Assembly (NCBI RefSeq): GCF_023238445.1
Contig: NZ_CP096658.1
Coordinates: 1,674,001-1,738,000, forward strand
From: Halorussus gelatinilyticus
GTDB lineage: Archaea > Halobacteriota > Halobacteria > Halobacteriales > Haladaptataceae
Direction of reading: 5' to 3'
Length of the DNA: 64,000 bases
Below the pieces are notes generated by a model. The model was not told where the DNA came from. It saw nothing but the letters and a program-made list of their open reading frames with translations, and did no database searches. The first letter of the stretch is position 1. Every line of letters starts with the position of its first letter. Made by a program: the position numbers and the translations under genes. Of the stretch, positions 36,265 to 44,147 are shown one piece after another.

Positions 36265-36270
36265 TTTTTG
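36265..36270 (+). promoter_or_regulatory. TATA-like box of the ParB-like gene
   Basis: TTTTTG lies 26-31 bases before the ATG at 36296. Confidence 0.45.
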
Positions 36271-36295
36271 CCCTCCGAGTCCGACTGTTCGCCCG

Positions 36296-37033
36296 ATGAG
36301 CGAAGACGGACGTGGCGAAGAAATCGGGGCCGTGCCGGGAGGCGAATCCTCGCGGGACGACCGCGAATCCTCGGAGAGCGACCGGCGGTCGCCGCCCACC
36401 GACCGCGAGTCGCCGGTCGGCCAACCGGTCGTCCGCGGCGACGCCGCCGTCGCGGGACAGGCGGCCGAGCAGGCCAAGGCGTTCGACCCGACCGACCCCG
36501 AGAGCGTCGCGGAGGCCGCCGAGACCGTCGAATCCTTCGCGGCCAACACCGCCGGCGCGGAGGACAACGTGTTCATGCTCCGGGGCGCGGCCGCCTGCGC
36601 GGCGCTGGTGCGCGGCGAAGGCTCGTACAAGGCGGCGGCCGAGCGCGCCGGCGGTAGCGTGACGGTCGCGTTCATCCGCAAGTGGGCGCGGGTCCACGAC
36701 CTGCCCCAGTCCATCCGGCGGTACGTGGCGATGGGCCAAATCGCGCCGACCGCCGCGAAGCACATCGCGCGGGTCGGCGGCGAGGACCGCTTCGAACTCG
36801 CGTGGGCCGTCCTCGACGGCGACCTGACGGTCCGGGAGGTCCGGTCGGTCGCTAGCGCGGTCAACGCGGGGACGCCGGTCGAGGACGCCCTCGCGGACCA
36901 CGACGTCCGACCGGGCCGACTCACGCTCTCGCTCCCCGCCGAGACCTACCGGGAACTCCGCCGGGCCGCGGCGATGGAGGGCAAGGACCCCGAGGAGGTC
37001 GTCGCCGAGGCGCTGGACGAGAAAATTTCCTGA
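36296..37033 (+). CDS. haloarchaeal DUF7119-like protein with ParB-like helix-turn-helix
   Basis: A 245-residue protein. The first 60 residues are a charged, disordered tail. A helical region then includes YKAAAERAGGSVTVAFIRKW, DLPQSIRRYVAMGQIAPTAA and HIARVGGEDRFELAWAVLDG, which resembles the DNA-binding core of ParB (the motif that lists partners staying on after HTH insertion). A short C-terminal domain (LSLPAETYRELRRAA, PEEVVAEAL) looks like a ribbon-helix-helix. A DNA-binding role is likely; chromosome partitioning is not shown. Confidence 0.68.
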   Translation: MSEDGRGEEIGAVPGGESSRDDRESSESDRRSPPTDRESPVGQPVVRGDAAVAGQAAEQAKAFDPTDPESVAEAAETVESFAANTAGAEDNVFMLRGAAACAALVRGEGSYKAAAERAGGSVTVAFIRKWARVHDLPQSIRRYVAMGQIAPTAAKHIARVGGEDRFELAWAVLDGDLTVREVRSVASAVNAGTPVEDALADHDVRPGRLTLSLPAETYRELRRAAAMEGKDPEEVVAEALDEKIS

Positions 37034-37053
37034 GACGAACGCCCGTTTTGCAG

Positions 37054-38331
37054 TCAGTCGAGGAACGCTTCGGCCGCGTCCGCCAGCACCTCGCCAGCGG
37101 TCAGCACGTCGTCCCACGGAATCGTCTCGTCGGGGAAGTGGGCCTGCTCGATGTGCCCCGGTCCGAACATCACGGTCGGGATTCCGGCCTCGATGTACCA
37201 CCGACTGTCCGCGCCGTAGGTCGCGCCCTGCGGTTCGGTCCGGGAATCGGGGAAGCCGTTCGCTCTCATCGCGCGCTGGACCGCGCCGACGACCGGTTCG
37301 TCGGGGTCGATTTCGGAGGGTTCGAACTGGACGGAGAACCGCTCGAATTCGGGGGGATGCTCGGCCAGCCAGTCGTCGTCGGCGACCAACTCCGCGAGTC
37401 GTCGCTCGAAGGTCTCCTCGACTTCCGCGACGGTCTCGCCCGGCGTGACGCCGATGCGGAGTTCGGCGGTCAACTCGGCGGGCACCGACGACGCCCAGTC
37501 GCCCGCCTCGACGCGGCCGACGACCACGGGCAGCGGGACGGGGAAGTCATCGTAGAGCGGATGCGTCACTCGCTCGCCGCGCTCGGTTTCGAGGTCCCGG
37601 AACGCCCGGCGAATCTCCTCGAAGTACGGGAGGACGTCCACGCCGCGCCACCGCGTCGCGGCGTGGGCCGACCGCCCTCCGATGCGGAGGCGCTTCATCA
37701 GGCTCCCCTCAGAGGCGACGACGGGCCGCAGGTCGGTCGGTTCCGCGATGATGCCCGCGTCGCGCTCGAAGGGGTAGGGGTTCGAGAGCGCGGCCGCGGC
37801 CGCGCCGACGCCGCCCGCCTCCTCGCCGACGACGCTCTCGACCACGAGTCGGCCGTCGAGAGCGTCGGCGCGCTCGTGGAGGTGTTTCGCCGCGAAGACG
37901 CAGACCGAGAGACCGCACTTCATGTCGGCCGCGCCGCGGGCGGTCAGGGTCTCGCCGTCGCCGCGTTCCGCCTCGCGCCACGTCGGGTCGAAGGGGTCGC
38001 TCGACCACGACTCGCGGGCGGCCGGCACCACGTCCACGTGGCCGTTCAGGACGAGCGTCGGACCCGCGTCGGGGTCGCCGAGTTCGAGGACGCCGCCGAC
38101 CGAGGGCCGGTCCGCGACCGGAATCTCGTCGGGGTCGTCCGGAAACGAGTCGTGGCCGGCCAGTTCCTCGGCGTCGGCGGTCCACTCGTAGGTCTCGAAC
38201 CCGAGTTCGTCCAGTCGCTCGCGCACGAACTCTTGGGCCGGGGCCTCGTCGCCGCCGGTCGTGTCGAATCGGAGCAGTTCCTCGGCGAACTCCCGGAGGT
38301 CGTCGTCCCACTCGCGGGCGAAGTCGTTCAT
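37054..38331 (-). CDS. M20 family metallopeptidase (ArgE/DapE type)
   Basis: A 425-residue amidohydrolase. The start at 38331 (MNDFAREWDDDL) is used because a longer frame would run into the tRNA gene. Metal ligands are visible in LVLNGHVDVVP, GAADMKCG and VVGEEAGG, with the dimerisation domain between about 195 and 310. Such enzymes remove acyl groups from amino acids or trim dipeptides. A TATA-like GTAAAG (minus strand CTTTAC) at 38357-38362 lies 26-31 bases upstream. Confidence 0.9.
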   Translation of the reverse strand: MNDFAREWDDDLREFAEELLRFDTTGGDEAPAQEFVRERLDELGFETYEWTADAEELAGHDSFPDDPDEIPVADRPSVGGVLELGDPDAGPTLVLNGHVDVVPAARESWSSDPFDPTWREAERGDGETLTARGAADMKCGLSVCVFAAKHLHERADALDGRLVVESVVGEEAGGVGAAAAALSNPYPFERDAGIIAEPTDLRPVVASEGSLMKRLRIGGRSAHAATRWRGVDVLPYFEEIRRAFRDLETERGERVTHPLYDDFPVPLPVVVGRVEAGDWASSVPAELTAELRIGVTPGETVAEVEETFERRLAELVADDDWLAEHPPEFERFSVQFEPSEIDPDEPVVGAVQRAMRANGFPDSRTEPQGATYGADSRWYIEAGIPTVMFGPGHIEQAHFPDETIPWDDVLTAGEVLADAAEAFLD

Positions 38332-38380
38332 ATTCGTTTCGAGTGACGACGCCGGGGTAAAGCTTCCGAGAAATCCTAAA

Positions 38381-38390
38381 CGTTTAACTA
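38381..38390 (+). promoter_or_regulatory. TATA box of the tRNA-Lys gene
   Basis: CGTTTAACTA contains TTTAA 28-32 bases before the first base of the tRNA, the normal archaeal spacing. Confidence 0.6.
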
Positions 38391-38414
38391 CGCCCGGTGC
38401 AATCGAACGAGTGA

Positions 38415-38527
38415 GGGCTGGTAGCTCAGTTAGGCAGAGCGTCTGGCTTTTAGCACGATACACCCGGCTGTTCCGGATGGTCGTGGAAGACACCAGACGG
38501 CCAGGGGTTCAAATCCCTTCCAGCCCG
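38415..38527 (+). tRNA. tRNA-Lys(TTT) with a 39-base intron at position 37/38
   Basis: Exons are 38415-38452 and 38492-38527. Acceptor GGGCTGG pairs with CCAGCCC, D-stem GCTC/GAGC, anticodon stem TCTGG/CCAGA, loop CTTTTA+A with anticodon TTT, and T-stem AGGGG/CCCTT with loop TTCAAAT. The intron (38453-38491) gives a perfect bulge-helix-bulge: CTTT pairs with GAAG (38486-38489), bulges TA|G and AC|A carry the splice sites, and CACGA (38454-38458) pairs with TCGTG (38481-38485). The discriminator base is G; CCA is not encoded. Lys introns are unusual in haloarchaea as far as I know. Confidence 0.93.
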
Positions 38528-38641
38528 TTTTCCCACTCATCTTCCCCGACTAGCGATTTAGCGGCGGAGAAAGTATTTTCACTGTCTATTCACCGACGGG
38601 TAGATAGATGCATATTTTAGTCAAAATAGACTATCCATCGT

Positions 38642-39085
38642 ATGGGCAAGACGACCCACCCAAAGGAACGTGGCCAACAAACTGAGGCGGCAATCATCTG
38701 TGAGTTCGTTCAGAACGGTCTAACCGTCTTAGAACCGTTCGGTGATAACGAAAGATACGATGTCGTGGTTGAAGAAGCCGGGAAATTCTATCGAGTCCAA
38801 ATCAAAACAGGACGGTTAGAAAACGGATGCGTTCAGTTTGAGACTCGGAGCTCAGGCACGTTAACTCGGGAAGTGAAGAAAGAAGGGTACGAAGGAGAAG
38901 TCGAAGTTTTCGCAGTTTACGCACCAGAAATTGGGCGCTCGTTCGTCGTACCAATCGCAGAAGCACCGAAGACTACTATGGGAATTCGAGTAGAAGAATC
39001 CGAGAAGTCGTCACCGAACATCAACTGGGCCGAAGACTACTCTCTCAAGGGATGGGCCGAATCAATTCGGTCAGCCACTAGGTAG
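38642..39085 (+). CDS. PD-(D/E)XK nuclease, group I intron endonuclease-like
   Basis: A 147-residue protein starting 114 bases after the tRNA. An N-terminal helix (ERGQQTEAAIICEFVQ) precedes the nuclease core: RYDVVVEEAGKFYRVQIKTG, that is, the Asp and QxK form of the motif found in I-Ssp6803I-type endonucleases (PDDEXK_5-like). The gene is visibly AT-richer than its neighbours (many AAA, GAA, TCA codons), a sign of transfer. It may be a domesticated or selfish nuclease; no intron of group I type is seen around it. Confidence 0.78.
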   Translation: MGKTTHPKERGQQTEAAIICEFVQNGLTVLEPFGDNERYDVVVEEAGKFYRVQIKTGRLENGCVQFETRSSGTLTREVKKEGYEGEVEVFAVYAPEIGRSFVVPIAEAPKTTMGIRVEESEKSSPNINWAEDYSLKGWAESIRSATR

Positions 39086-39102
39086 TAGCAAAATATTGAA
39101 CC

Positions 39103-39116
39103 ATCCTATTCAGGAT
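39103..39116. terminator. small hairpin after the nuclease gene
   Basis: ATCCT and AGGAT pair across a 4-base loop, 18 bases after the nuclease stop. There is no T-run, so this is a weak terminator candidate. The gap 39086-39411 otherwise holds only a repeat copy and an AT-rich dyad. Confidence 0.3.
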
Positions 39117-39178
39117 AGGGGAGCAGTGAGTGTCCCGTGTTTGGATTTCATGACTGCACAGCATCGCGACGGCAACGC

Positions 39179-39230
39179 TACCTATCGCCGACAAAAAGGA
39201 GTTCCCGCACCGCCTCGCACAGCACCGCGC
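39179..39230 (+). repeat. dispersed intergenic repeat, copy C
   Basis: The copy reads TACCTATCGCCGAC, AAAAA, GGAGTTCCCGCACCGC and a GC-rich tail. It matches copy A closely, including an A-run in the variable slot. Confidence 0.42.
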
Positions 39231-39324
39231 AGACGCCCGTACGCGCCGAAATCGAACGTCGCCAGCGCACTCCGCCGGTCGTCGAGACGAGCGCCACTGC
39301 CGAGAGAAAGAATTTCATTTTCTA

Positions 39325-39345
39325 AGAAGGTATAAATACACTTCT
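39325..39345. promoter_or_regulatory. AT-rich dyad upstream of the flavoprotein gene
   Basis: AGAAG-GTAT-AA-ATAC-A-CTTCT is an almost perfect inverted repeat with a TATAAATA core, 67 bases before the flavoprotein start. A dyad over a TATA-like core looks like an operator-overlapped promoter. Confidence 0.4.
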
Positions 39346-39411
39346 AATAAATACAAATCTGTCTCCATCGCGGCCCCAAATCGCAACACGCCCACCGTCG
39401 TAGCACGGGTG

Positions 39412-40626
39412 ATGACCCAGACTCCGGCCTACGAGGTGGTGGTCGTCGGCGGCGGCCCGGCGGGACTCACCACCGCGCTCTACGCGACCCGACTCGGCCA
39501 CCGGACCGCGCTCGTCAACCGCGAGGGCGGGCGCTACGAGCGGGTCACGTCGGTCCACAATCTGCTGGGCGTCTCCGAGGACGCGTCCGGCGGCGCGGTC
39601 ACCGAACTCGGCATCGAGCAGTTGGAGGAGTACGGCGCGGACTACTACCGCGACGCCGTGCGCGAGGTCACGAACGTCGAACCGGGCCAGCGCGGGGACG
39701 CCGAGGCCTCGGATACCGCCGACGTCGACGCCCCGGATGCAGCGGACGCCGACGCCGCGACCGACTTCGAGAACGAGAGCGGCGACGTGCAGTTCCGCGT
39801 GACCGGCGAGCGCGTGACGCTCCGGGCCGACCGCGTGGTGTTCGCCACGGGGTTCACCGACACGCCGCCCGACGTCCGCAACCTCCGCCAGTTCGTCGGC
39901 CGCGGACTCCACTACTGCCTGCACTGCGACGCCTACGCGCTCGGCGACCGGCCGGTCTTCGTCCTCGGCCACGACGACCACGCCGCCGAGATGGCGATGA
40001 TGCTGCTGAACTTCACCGACGACGTGGACCTACTGTTGAACGACGAGGAACCGACGTGGGGCGACGACGTGGCCGCGCAAGTCGAGGCCCACCCCGTCGA
40101 AGTCCTCCCGGACCGCGTGGACCACGCCTTCGCCGACGAGGAGTCCGACCGCGGGAGCGAGCGCGGGGACGCCGACCCGTGGCTCGGCGGCTTGGCGTTC
40201 GCCGACGGCCGCACCCGCGAGTACGGCGGCGGCTTCGCGGTCTACGGCAAGGAGTACAACGACGAACTCGCGGCCGAGTTGGGCTGTGACCTGCGCGAGG
40301 ACGGGGCCATCGCGGTGGACGACGACCGCGAGACCAGCGTTTCGGGCGCCTACGCGGTCGGCGACGTGACTCACGGCCAGAACCAGACGCCTATCGCGCT
40401 CGGCGACGGCGCGTACGCCGGCATCGCGCTTCACAAGGACCTCCGGCAGTTCCCCGTCCCGGCCGACGACCTCGACCGCGTCGCGGATCTCGACGCGCCT
40501 GCGATGGCCGACGACCTCGACCGCGTCGCGGATCTCGACGCGCCTGCGATGGCCGACGACCTCCGGGCGCGGATGTGGCGGGTCCGCGAGGCCGACGACC
40601 ACGCCGGGATGACGCCCGACGAGTGA
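39412..40626 (+). CDS. thioredoxin reductase-like FAD/NAD(P) oxidoreductase
   Basis: A 404-residue flavoprotein. The FAD motif is VVVGGGPAGLTTALYATR. The redox pair is HYCLHCDAY, a CxxC as in thioredoxin reductase. AYAVGDVTHGQNQTPIALGDG closes the FAD site, and an Asp/Ala-rich insert lies near 105-125. At the C-terminus a 15-residue block is present twice in tandem, from an exact 45-bp duplication. A GTG just before the ATG at 39412 could also initiate. The electron acceptor is unknown; no thioredoxin gene is adjacent. Confidence 0.88.
   Translation: MTQTPAYEVVVVGGGPAGLTTALYATRLGHRTALVNREGGRYERVTSVHNLLGVSEDASGGAVTELGIEQLEEYGADYYRDAVREVTNVEPGQRGDAEASDTADVDAPDAADADAATDFENESGDVQFRVTGERVTLRADRVVFATGFTDTPPDVRNLRQFVGRGLHYCLHCDAYALGDRPVFVLGHDDHAAEMAMMLLNFTDDVDLLLNDEEPTWGDDVAAQVEAHPVEVLPDRVDHAFADEESDRGSERGDADPWLGGLAFADGRTREYGGGFAVYGKEYNDELAAELGCDLREDGAIAVDDDRETSVSGAYAVGDVTHGQNQTPIALGDGAYAGIALHKDLRQFPVPADDLDRVADLDAPAMADDLDRVADLDAPAMADDLRARMWRVREADDHAGMTPDE
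40462..40551 (+). repeat. 45-bp exact tandem duplication inside the flavoprotein gene
   Basis: Units 40462-40506 and 40507-40551 are identical and in frame. Each encodes the 15 residues ADDLDRVADLDAPAM, and a partial third copy (GCCGACGACCTC) follows. Identity at every silent position indicates a recent event. Confidence 0.9.
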
Positions 40627-40643
40627 GGCCGGAACCCGACCGC

Positions 40644-41729
40644 TCAGAGCGCGTCCAGCACGGCGTCGAGCAGTCGCGCCGGCCCGTCCTCGTCGTAGAC
40701 GTTCCCGGCGGGGAGCCCCCACGCGGCCGACTGCTCGTCGGCGTCGCCCCACGTCGAGAGCGCCGCGACCACGGTCTCGTCGTCCGGCGCGTCGCTCCCA
40801 CCGGCCAGCGCCTCGATTGCGGCCACCTCGCGCTCGACGCCCGCGACCGAGAACCGGTCGAAGTCAGTTCGCTCCGTCCTACCGGGGTCGTCAACCAGCA
40901 CGACGGCGTCGGGGTTCGCGCCGTGGAGCAACGAGAGCGTCACGCCCGAGTACGCCCGGTGTGAGAGCGCGGCCTGTCCCTCCACGAAGACCAGTTCGTG
41001 GTCCTCCGCCACGGCGCACACGAGGTCTTCGACCACGCCGGCGGTGAAGTCGGCGGGCACGCGGTCCACGACGACGCCCCGGTTCGCGCCGACCATGATA
41101 CCCGTCTGGCCGGTCGCGACCCACCCCGCGTCGAGACCCGCTTCCTTCGCGGCGCGATACAGTTCGAAGGTCGTCGTCCGCTTGCCGACCGCGCAGTCCG
41201 TGCCCGTCGTCAGCACCACGTCGGCGTCCGCGTCGTCCACGAGCCCGTCGGCGACGCGCAACTCGTCGTCTTCGGGCGGCTTGCGCACGTCGAACAGTCG
41301 GACGCCGAACTCGTCGGCGACGTCGCGCCACTGGCAGTCCTCCGAGAGGAACGTGTGCAGTCCCGACACCACGTCGCATCCCGCCCGCATCGCCCGTCTG
41401 ATGTCCGCGACCCACTCCTCGGGCAACTCGCCGCCCGCGGGCGCGACGCCGATTACCAGCGCCTCGGCGTCGGGGGCCGATTCGAGCGCCTCCTCGGTCG
41501 TGGCGACGACGGGAACGTCCGCGGCCTCGCCCGTCGCGTCTCCGCTCTCGCGGCCGAGGACGTCGGCCGCACTCCTGCCGGCCCGCGTCGAGTCCACGAC
41601 GGCCCGCACGTCGAACAGTTCGCTGTGCATCACCACGCCGTTGGCGGTCTTGCCCTCGGTGGTCCCGAACTCGCCCTCCGCGAGGACGACAGCGGGGACC
41701 GGCGCGTCGAAGGCGTCGTAGAGGTCCAT
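40644..41729 (-). CDS. DUF1611 protein (DgcN-like)
   Basis: A 361-residue protein from the ATG at 41729. The N-terminal half (to about 150) is a Rossmann-like domain with ALVIGVAPAGGELP. The C-terminal half is a P-loop fold with TTGTDCAVGKRTTTFEL near 178 and VEGQAAL, the DUF1611 core. In D-glutamate-using bacteria the DUF1611 protein DgcN acts in acetylation of D-amino acids with partner DgcA; no dgcA lies nearby here. It is divergent from a Bat-type regulator, 103 bases away, which may control it. Confidence 0.82.
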   Translation of the reverse strand: MDLYDAFDAPVPAVVLAEGEFGTTEGKTANGVVMHSELFDVRAVVDSTRAGRSAADVLGRESGDATGEAADVPVVATTEEALESAPDAEALVIGVAPAGGELPEEWVADIRRAMRAGCDVVSGLHTFLSEDCQWRDVADEFGVRLFDVRKPPEDDELRVADGLVDDADADVVLTTGTDCAVGKRTTTFELYRAAKEAGLDAGWVATGQTGIMVGANRGVVVDRVPADFTAGVVEDLVCAVAEDHELVFVEGQAALSHRAYSGVTLSLLHGANPDAVVLVDDPGRTERTDFDRFSVAGVEREVAAIEALAGGSDAPDDETVVAALSTWGDADEQSAAWGLPAGNVYDEDGPARLLDAVLDAL

Positions 41730-41795
41730 GCCGATTTCGCACGGACGACGCGCCCAAAACCCCACCCCCGTCCATGAGAGGGACCGAGAGACAGC

Positions 41796-41802
41796 TATTT
41801 AA
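41796..41802 (+). promoter_or_regulatory. TATA box of the Bat-type regulator
   Basis: TATTTAA lies 31-37 bases before the ATG at 41833. Confidence 0.5.
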
Positions 41803-41832
41803 GCGGGGGTTTCATCTTCTCCACCGAGGCGC

Positions 41833-42528
41833 ATGGCAGAAGATACCACGGGTGGACTGCGGCTCACGCTCGACATCTGGCACCCCGACTGCTGGACGCT
41901 GGAAGTGACCGACCGAGTTGCGGGCGGGCTGCTCGGCCACGGCGTCCACCGCATCGACGGGATGGCGAACGGACGGTTCACGGCCTACGGCGACTCGACC
42001 GACGAGGTGGACGAACTGGTCGAGGCCGTCCGGGACTCCGAACTGACCGACTCGACGTGGGAGACCGCCGACCCCCACGCCGACGCCGACACGCAGGTTC
42101 CGGGGAGCGCGAGCCGCGGCATCGTGGTCCGGTACGACATGGAAAAGAGCATCAACGACGCGCTGGTCTCGCGGGGGTTCATCCCGGACGAACCGGTTCG
42201 GATGTACGACGGTCGTGAGTACTGGACCGTCATCGTGAACGAGAGTCGCAACGGCGTCCACGAGCGCATCGACGCGGTGCGCGAGGAGATGGACGCCGAC
42301 GTGGCGGTCGAACTCATCACCGCGCCCAGCGCCGGGAGCGGGATGTTCCGGACCGACGCGCTCTCGGCCCGCCAGCGCGAGGTCTTCGAACTCGCCCGAC
42401 AGGAGGGCTACTACACGTGGCCCCGCGAGGTCTCGGCGACCGAACTCGCCGACGACCTCGGGGTCTCGAAGGCGACCCTGCTCGAACACCTCCGGAAGGC
42501 CGAGGTGAAACTGCTGGGCGAAGTCTGA
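41833..42528 (+). CDS. Bat-type HTH_10 transcriptional regulator
   Basis: A 231-residue regulator. The N-terminal two thirds is a sensor-like domain opening LRLTLDIWHPDCWTLEVTD, without a recognised cofactor motif. The HTH_10 domain fills about 172-228: LSARQREVFELARQEGYYTW, SATELADDLGVSKATLLEHL. The target genes are not shown. Its neighbours are the DUF1611 gene upstream (divergent) and an APC permease 161 bases downstream on the same strand. Confidence 0.88.
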   Translation: MAEDTTGGLRLTLDIWHPDCWTLEVTDRVAGGLLGHGVHRIDGMANGRFTAYGDSTDEVDELVEAVRDSELTDSTWETADPHADADTQVPGSASRGIVVRYDMEKSINDALVSRGFIPDEPVRMYDGREYWTVIVNESRNGVHERIDAVREEMDADVAVELITAPSAGSGMFRTDALSARQREVFELARQEGYYTWPREVSATELADDLGVSKATLLEHLRKAEVKLLGEV

Positions 42529-42689
42529 CGGTGGATTCCGGTTCCGGTTCTCGGGGTCGATTCGGAGTCACGCCCGATTCGTAGCGACGCGGTCTCTCAG
42601 AAACGAAATCGCCCGATCCGGCGTTTCGGAGCGACACCCTTCCATTCTAGGCACGGGGGCTTTCCCCACCCCTTCGAGTATGATAGGGT

Positions 42690-44147
42690 ATGTCATCCCA
42701 ATCAAGAGACGACAGGAGTCTCTCGCGCGACATGGGACCGCTGGCGGCGATGAGTACCGTCGTGGCCGGGACCCTCGGCGCGGGGCTGTTCGTCACGCTC
42801 GGAACCGCGAGCGCCACCACGGGACCCAGCGTCATCCTCGTGGTAATCCTCTCGGGCCTACTGGCGATGAGCATCGCTATCAACTACAGCTGGATGGCGA
42901 CCATCTTCCCGGCGGCCGCGGGGTCGTACGCCTACGTCTCCCGGACGTTCGAGAGTCGTCTGCCGGGCTTTCTGGTCACGTGGTCGAAGTGGCTCGGGTA
43001 CATGGCCGCCGACGCCGTGCTGGCCATCGGGTTCGGGAGCTACCTGCAGGTGTTCTACCCCTCGGTGGACCCCGCTCTCGCCGGGTTCGGCCTGCTGACG
43101 GTCCTCTTCCTCGTGAACCTCGTCGGGACGAAGGGGTACAGCGTCTCCCAGAACGTCATCTTCGGCGTGCTGATGCTGTCGATTCTGGTGCTGGTGATTC
43201 CGGGGTCGTTCAACGTCGAACCGGCGAACTACCAGCCGTTCTTCACGGGCGGGTTCGACGGGTTCGTCGCGGCCGCCGTCCCGCTGTTCTACGCCTACAT
43301 CGGCATCGCCGTCGCCGGGCAGATGGGCGCGGAGGTGAAGAACCCCTCGCGGAATCTCCCGCTGGCGATGGCGGGCGGAACCTTCGTCCTCATCACGCTG
43401 TACGTCTGGACCGCGGCGGTCATCTACGGCGTCGTCGGCGACTACACGACGCTGGCGAACTCGGCGCGTCCGCTGGCGACCGCCGCCGAGGCGTTCCTCG
43501 GCGACGCGGGCACCGCGGTCGTCGCCTTCGGCGGCCTGCTCGCCACGGCCTCGTCGGTCCACGCGGTGATGGCCGCGGGCATCAAGATGCCCTACTCGTG
43601 GTCGTGGGACGAGGTCTTCCCCGCGAAGTTCTCGGAAGTGAGCGACCGGTTCGGCACGCCCCACTGGTCGCTGTTGACGCTGTACGTCGTCGCCGCGAGT
43701 CTGACCTTCTGGAGCGCGGGCCTGAATCAGGCGCTCGCCATCGCCACGTTCAGTTACCTCATCGCGTACGCCTCCGTCGCCGTCGCCGCGGGCTACCTCT
43801 ACGCCACCGACCCCGAGAAGGCCGCGACCGCGGGGTTCGACCCCGGCAAGTGGCTCTACCTCCCGGTCGCCGTCGGCGGTCTGGGCTCCGTCGGCCTGCT
43901 CACGCAGGCGGCCAACTGGAGCGCGCTCGTCGCGCTCGACTTCGCGGCGCTCTCGACGCTCGCGGTCTACCTGCCGTGGCTGGCGGTCGGAATCGTCATC
44001 TTCGGCGTCTACTGGTACCGCGGCGAGCGGAAGGGGACCGACGTGCAGGCCATCCTCGACACCCTGCCGGGCGTCGCCTCGGACGAGTACGACCCCGATG
44101 TGAAAGGTGCGACCGACGAGAGCGTCGGAGGTGCGAGCGATGACTGA
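42690..44147 (+). CDS. APC-superfamily amino acid permease
   Basis: A 485-residue transporter with about 12 membrane helices. The first helix carries AGTLGAGLFVTLGTAS, the usual APC unwound-helix motif, and YIGIAVAGQMGAEVKNPSRN is the family's central loop signature. The C-terminal tail is acidic. It overlaps the following deacylase gene by 8 bases, so the pair is probably one transcript for import and processing of an amino acid or an acylated amino acid. Confidence 0.9.
   Translation: MSSQSRDDRSLSRDMGPLAAMSTVVAGTLGAGLFVTLGTASATTGPSVILVVILSGLLAMSIAINYSWMATIFPAAAGSYAYVSRTFESRLPGFLVTWSKWLGYMAADAVLAIGFGSYLQVFYPSVDPALAGFGLLTVLFLVNLVGTKGYSVSQNVIFGVLMLSILVLVIPGSFNVEPANYQPFFTGGFDGFVAAAVPLFYAYIGIAVAGQMGAEVKNPSRNLPLAMAGGTFVLITLYVWTAAVIYGVVGDYTTLANSARPLATAAEAFLGDAGTAVVAFGGLLATASSVHAVMAAGIKMPYSWSWDEVFPAKFSEVSDRFGTPHWSLLTLYVVAASLTFWSAGLNQALAIATFSYLIAYASVAVAAGYLYATDPEKAATAGFDPGKWLYLPVAVGGLGSVGLLTQAANWSALVALDFAALSTLAVYLPWLAVGIVIFGVYWYRGERKGTDVQAILDTLPGVASDEYDPDVKGATDESVGGASDD

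Noticed and set aside
38332-38493. A longer N-terminus for the M20 peptidase running through the tRNA gene
   Set aside because: The added residues do not look like protein, and the tRNA fold with its intron is certain. The ATG at 38331 has a promoter at the right distance.
38415-39411. Integrated element with att sites at the tRNA-Lys gene
   Set aside because: I searched by eye for a second copy of the tRNA 3' end downstream and found none, and there is no integrase gene nearby; only a single AT-rich nuclease gene is present.
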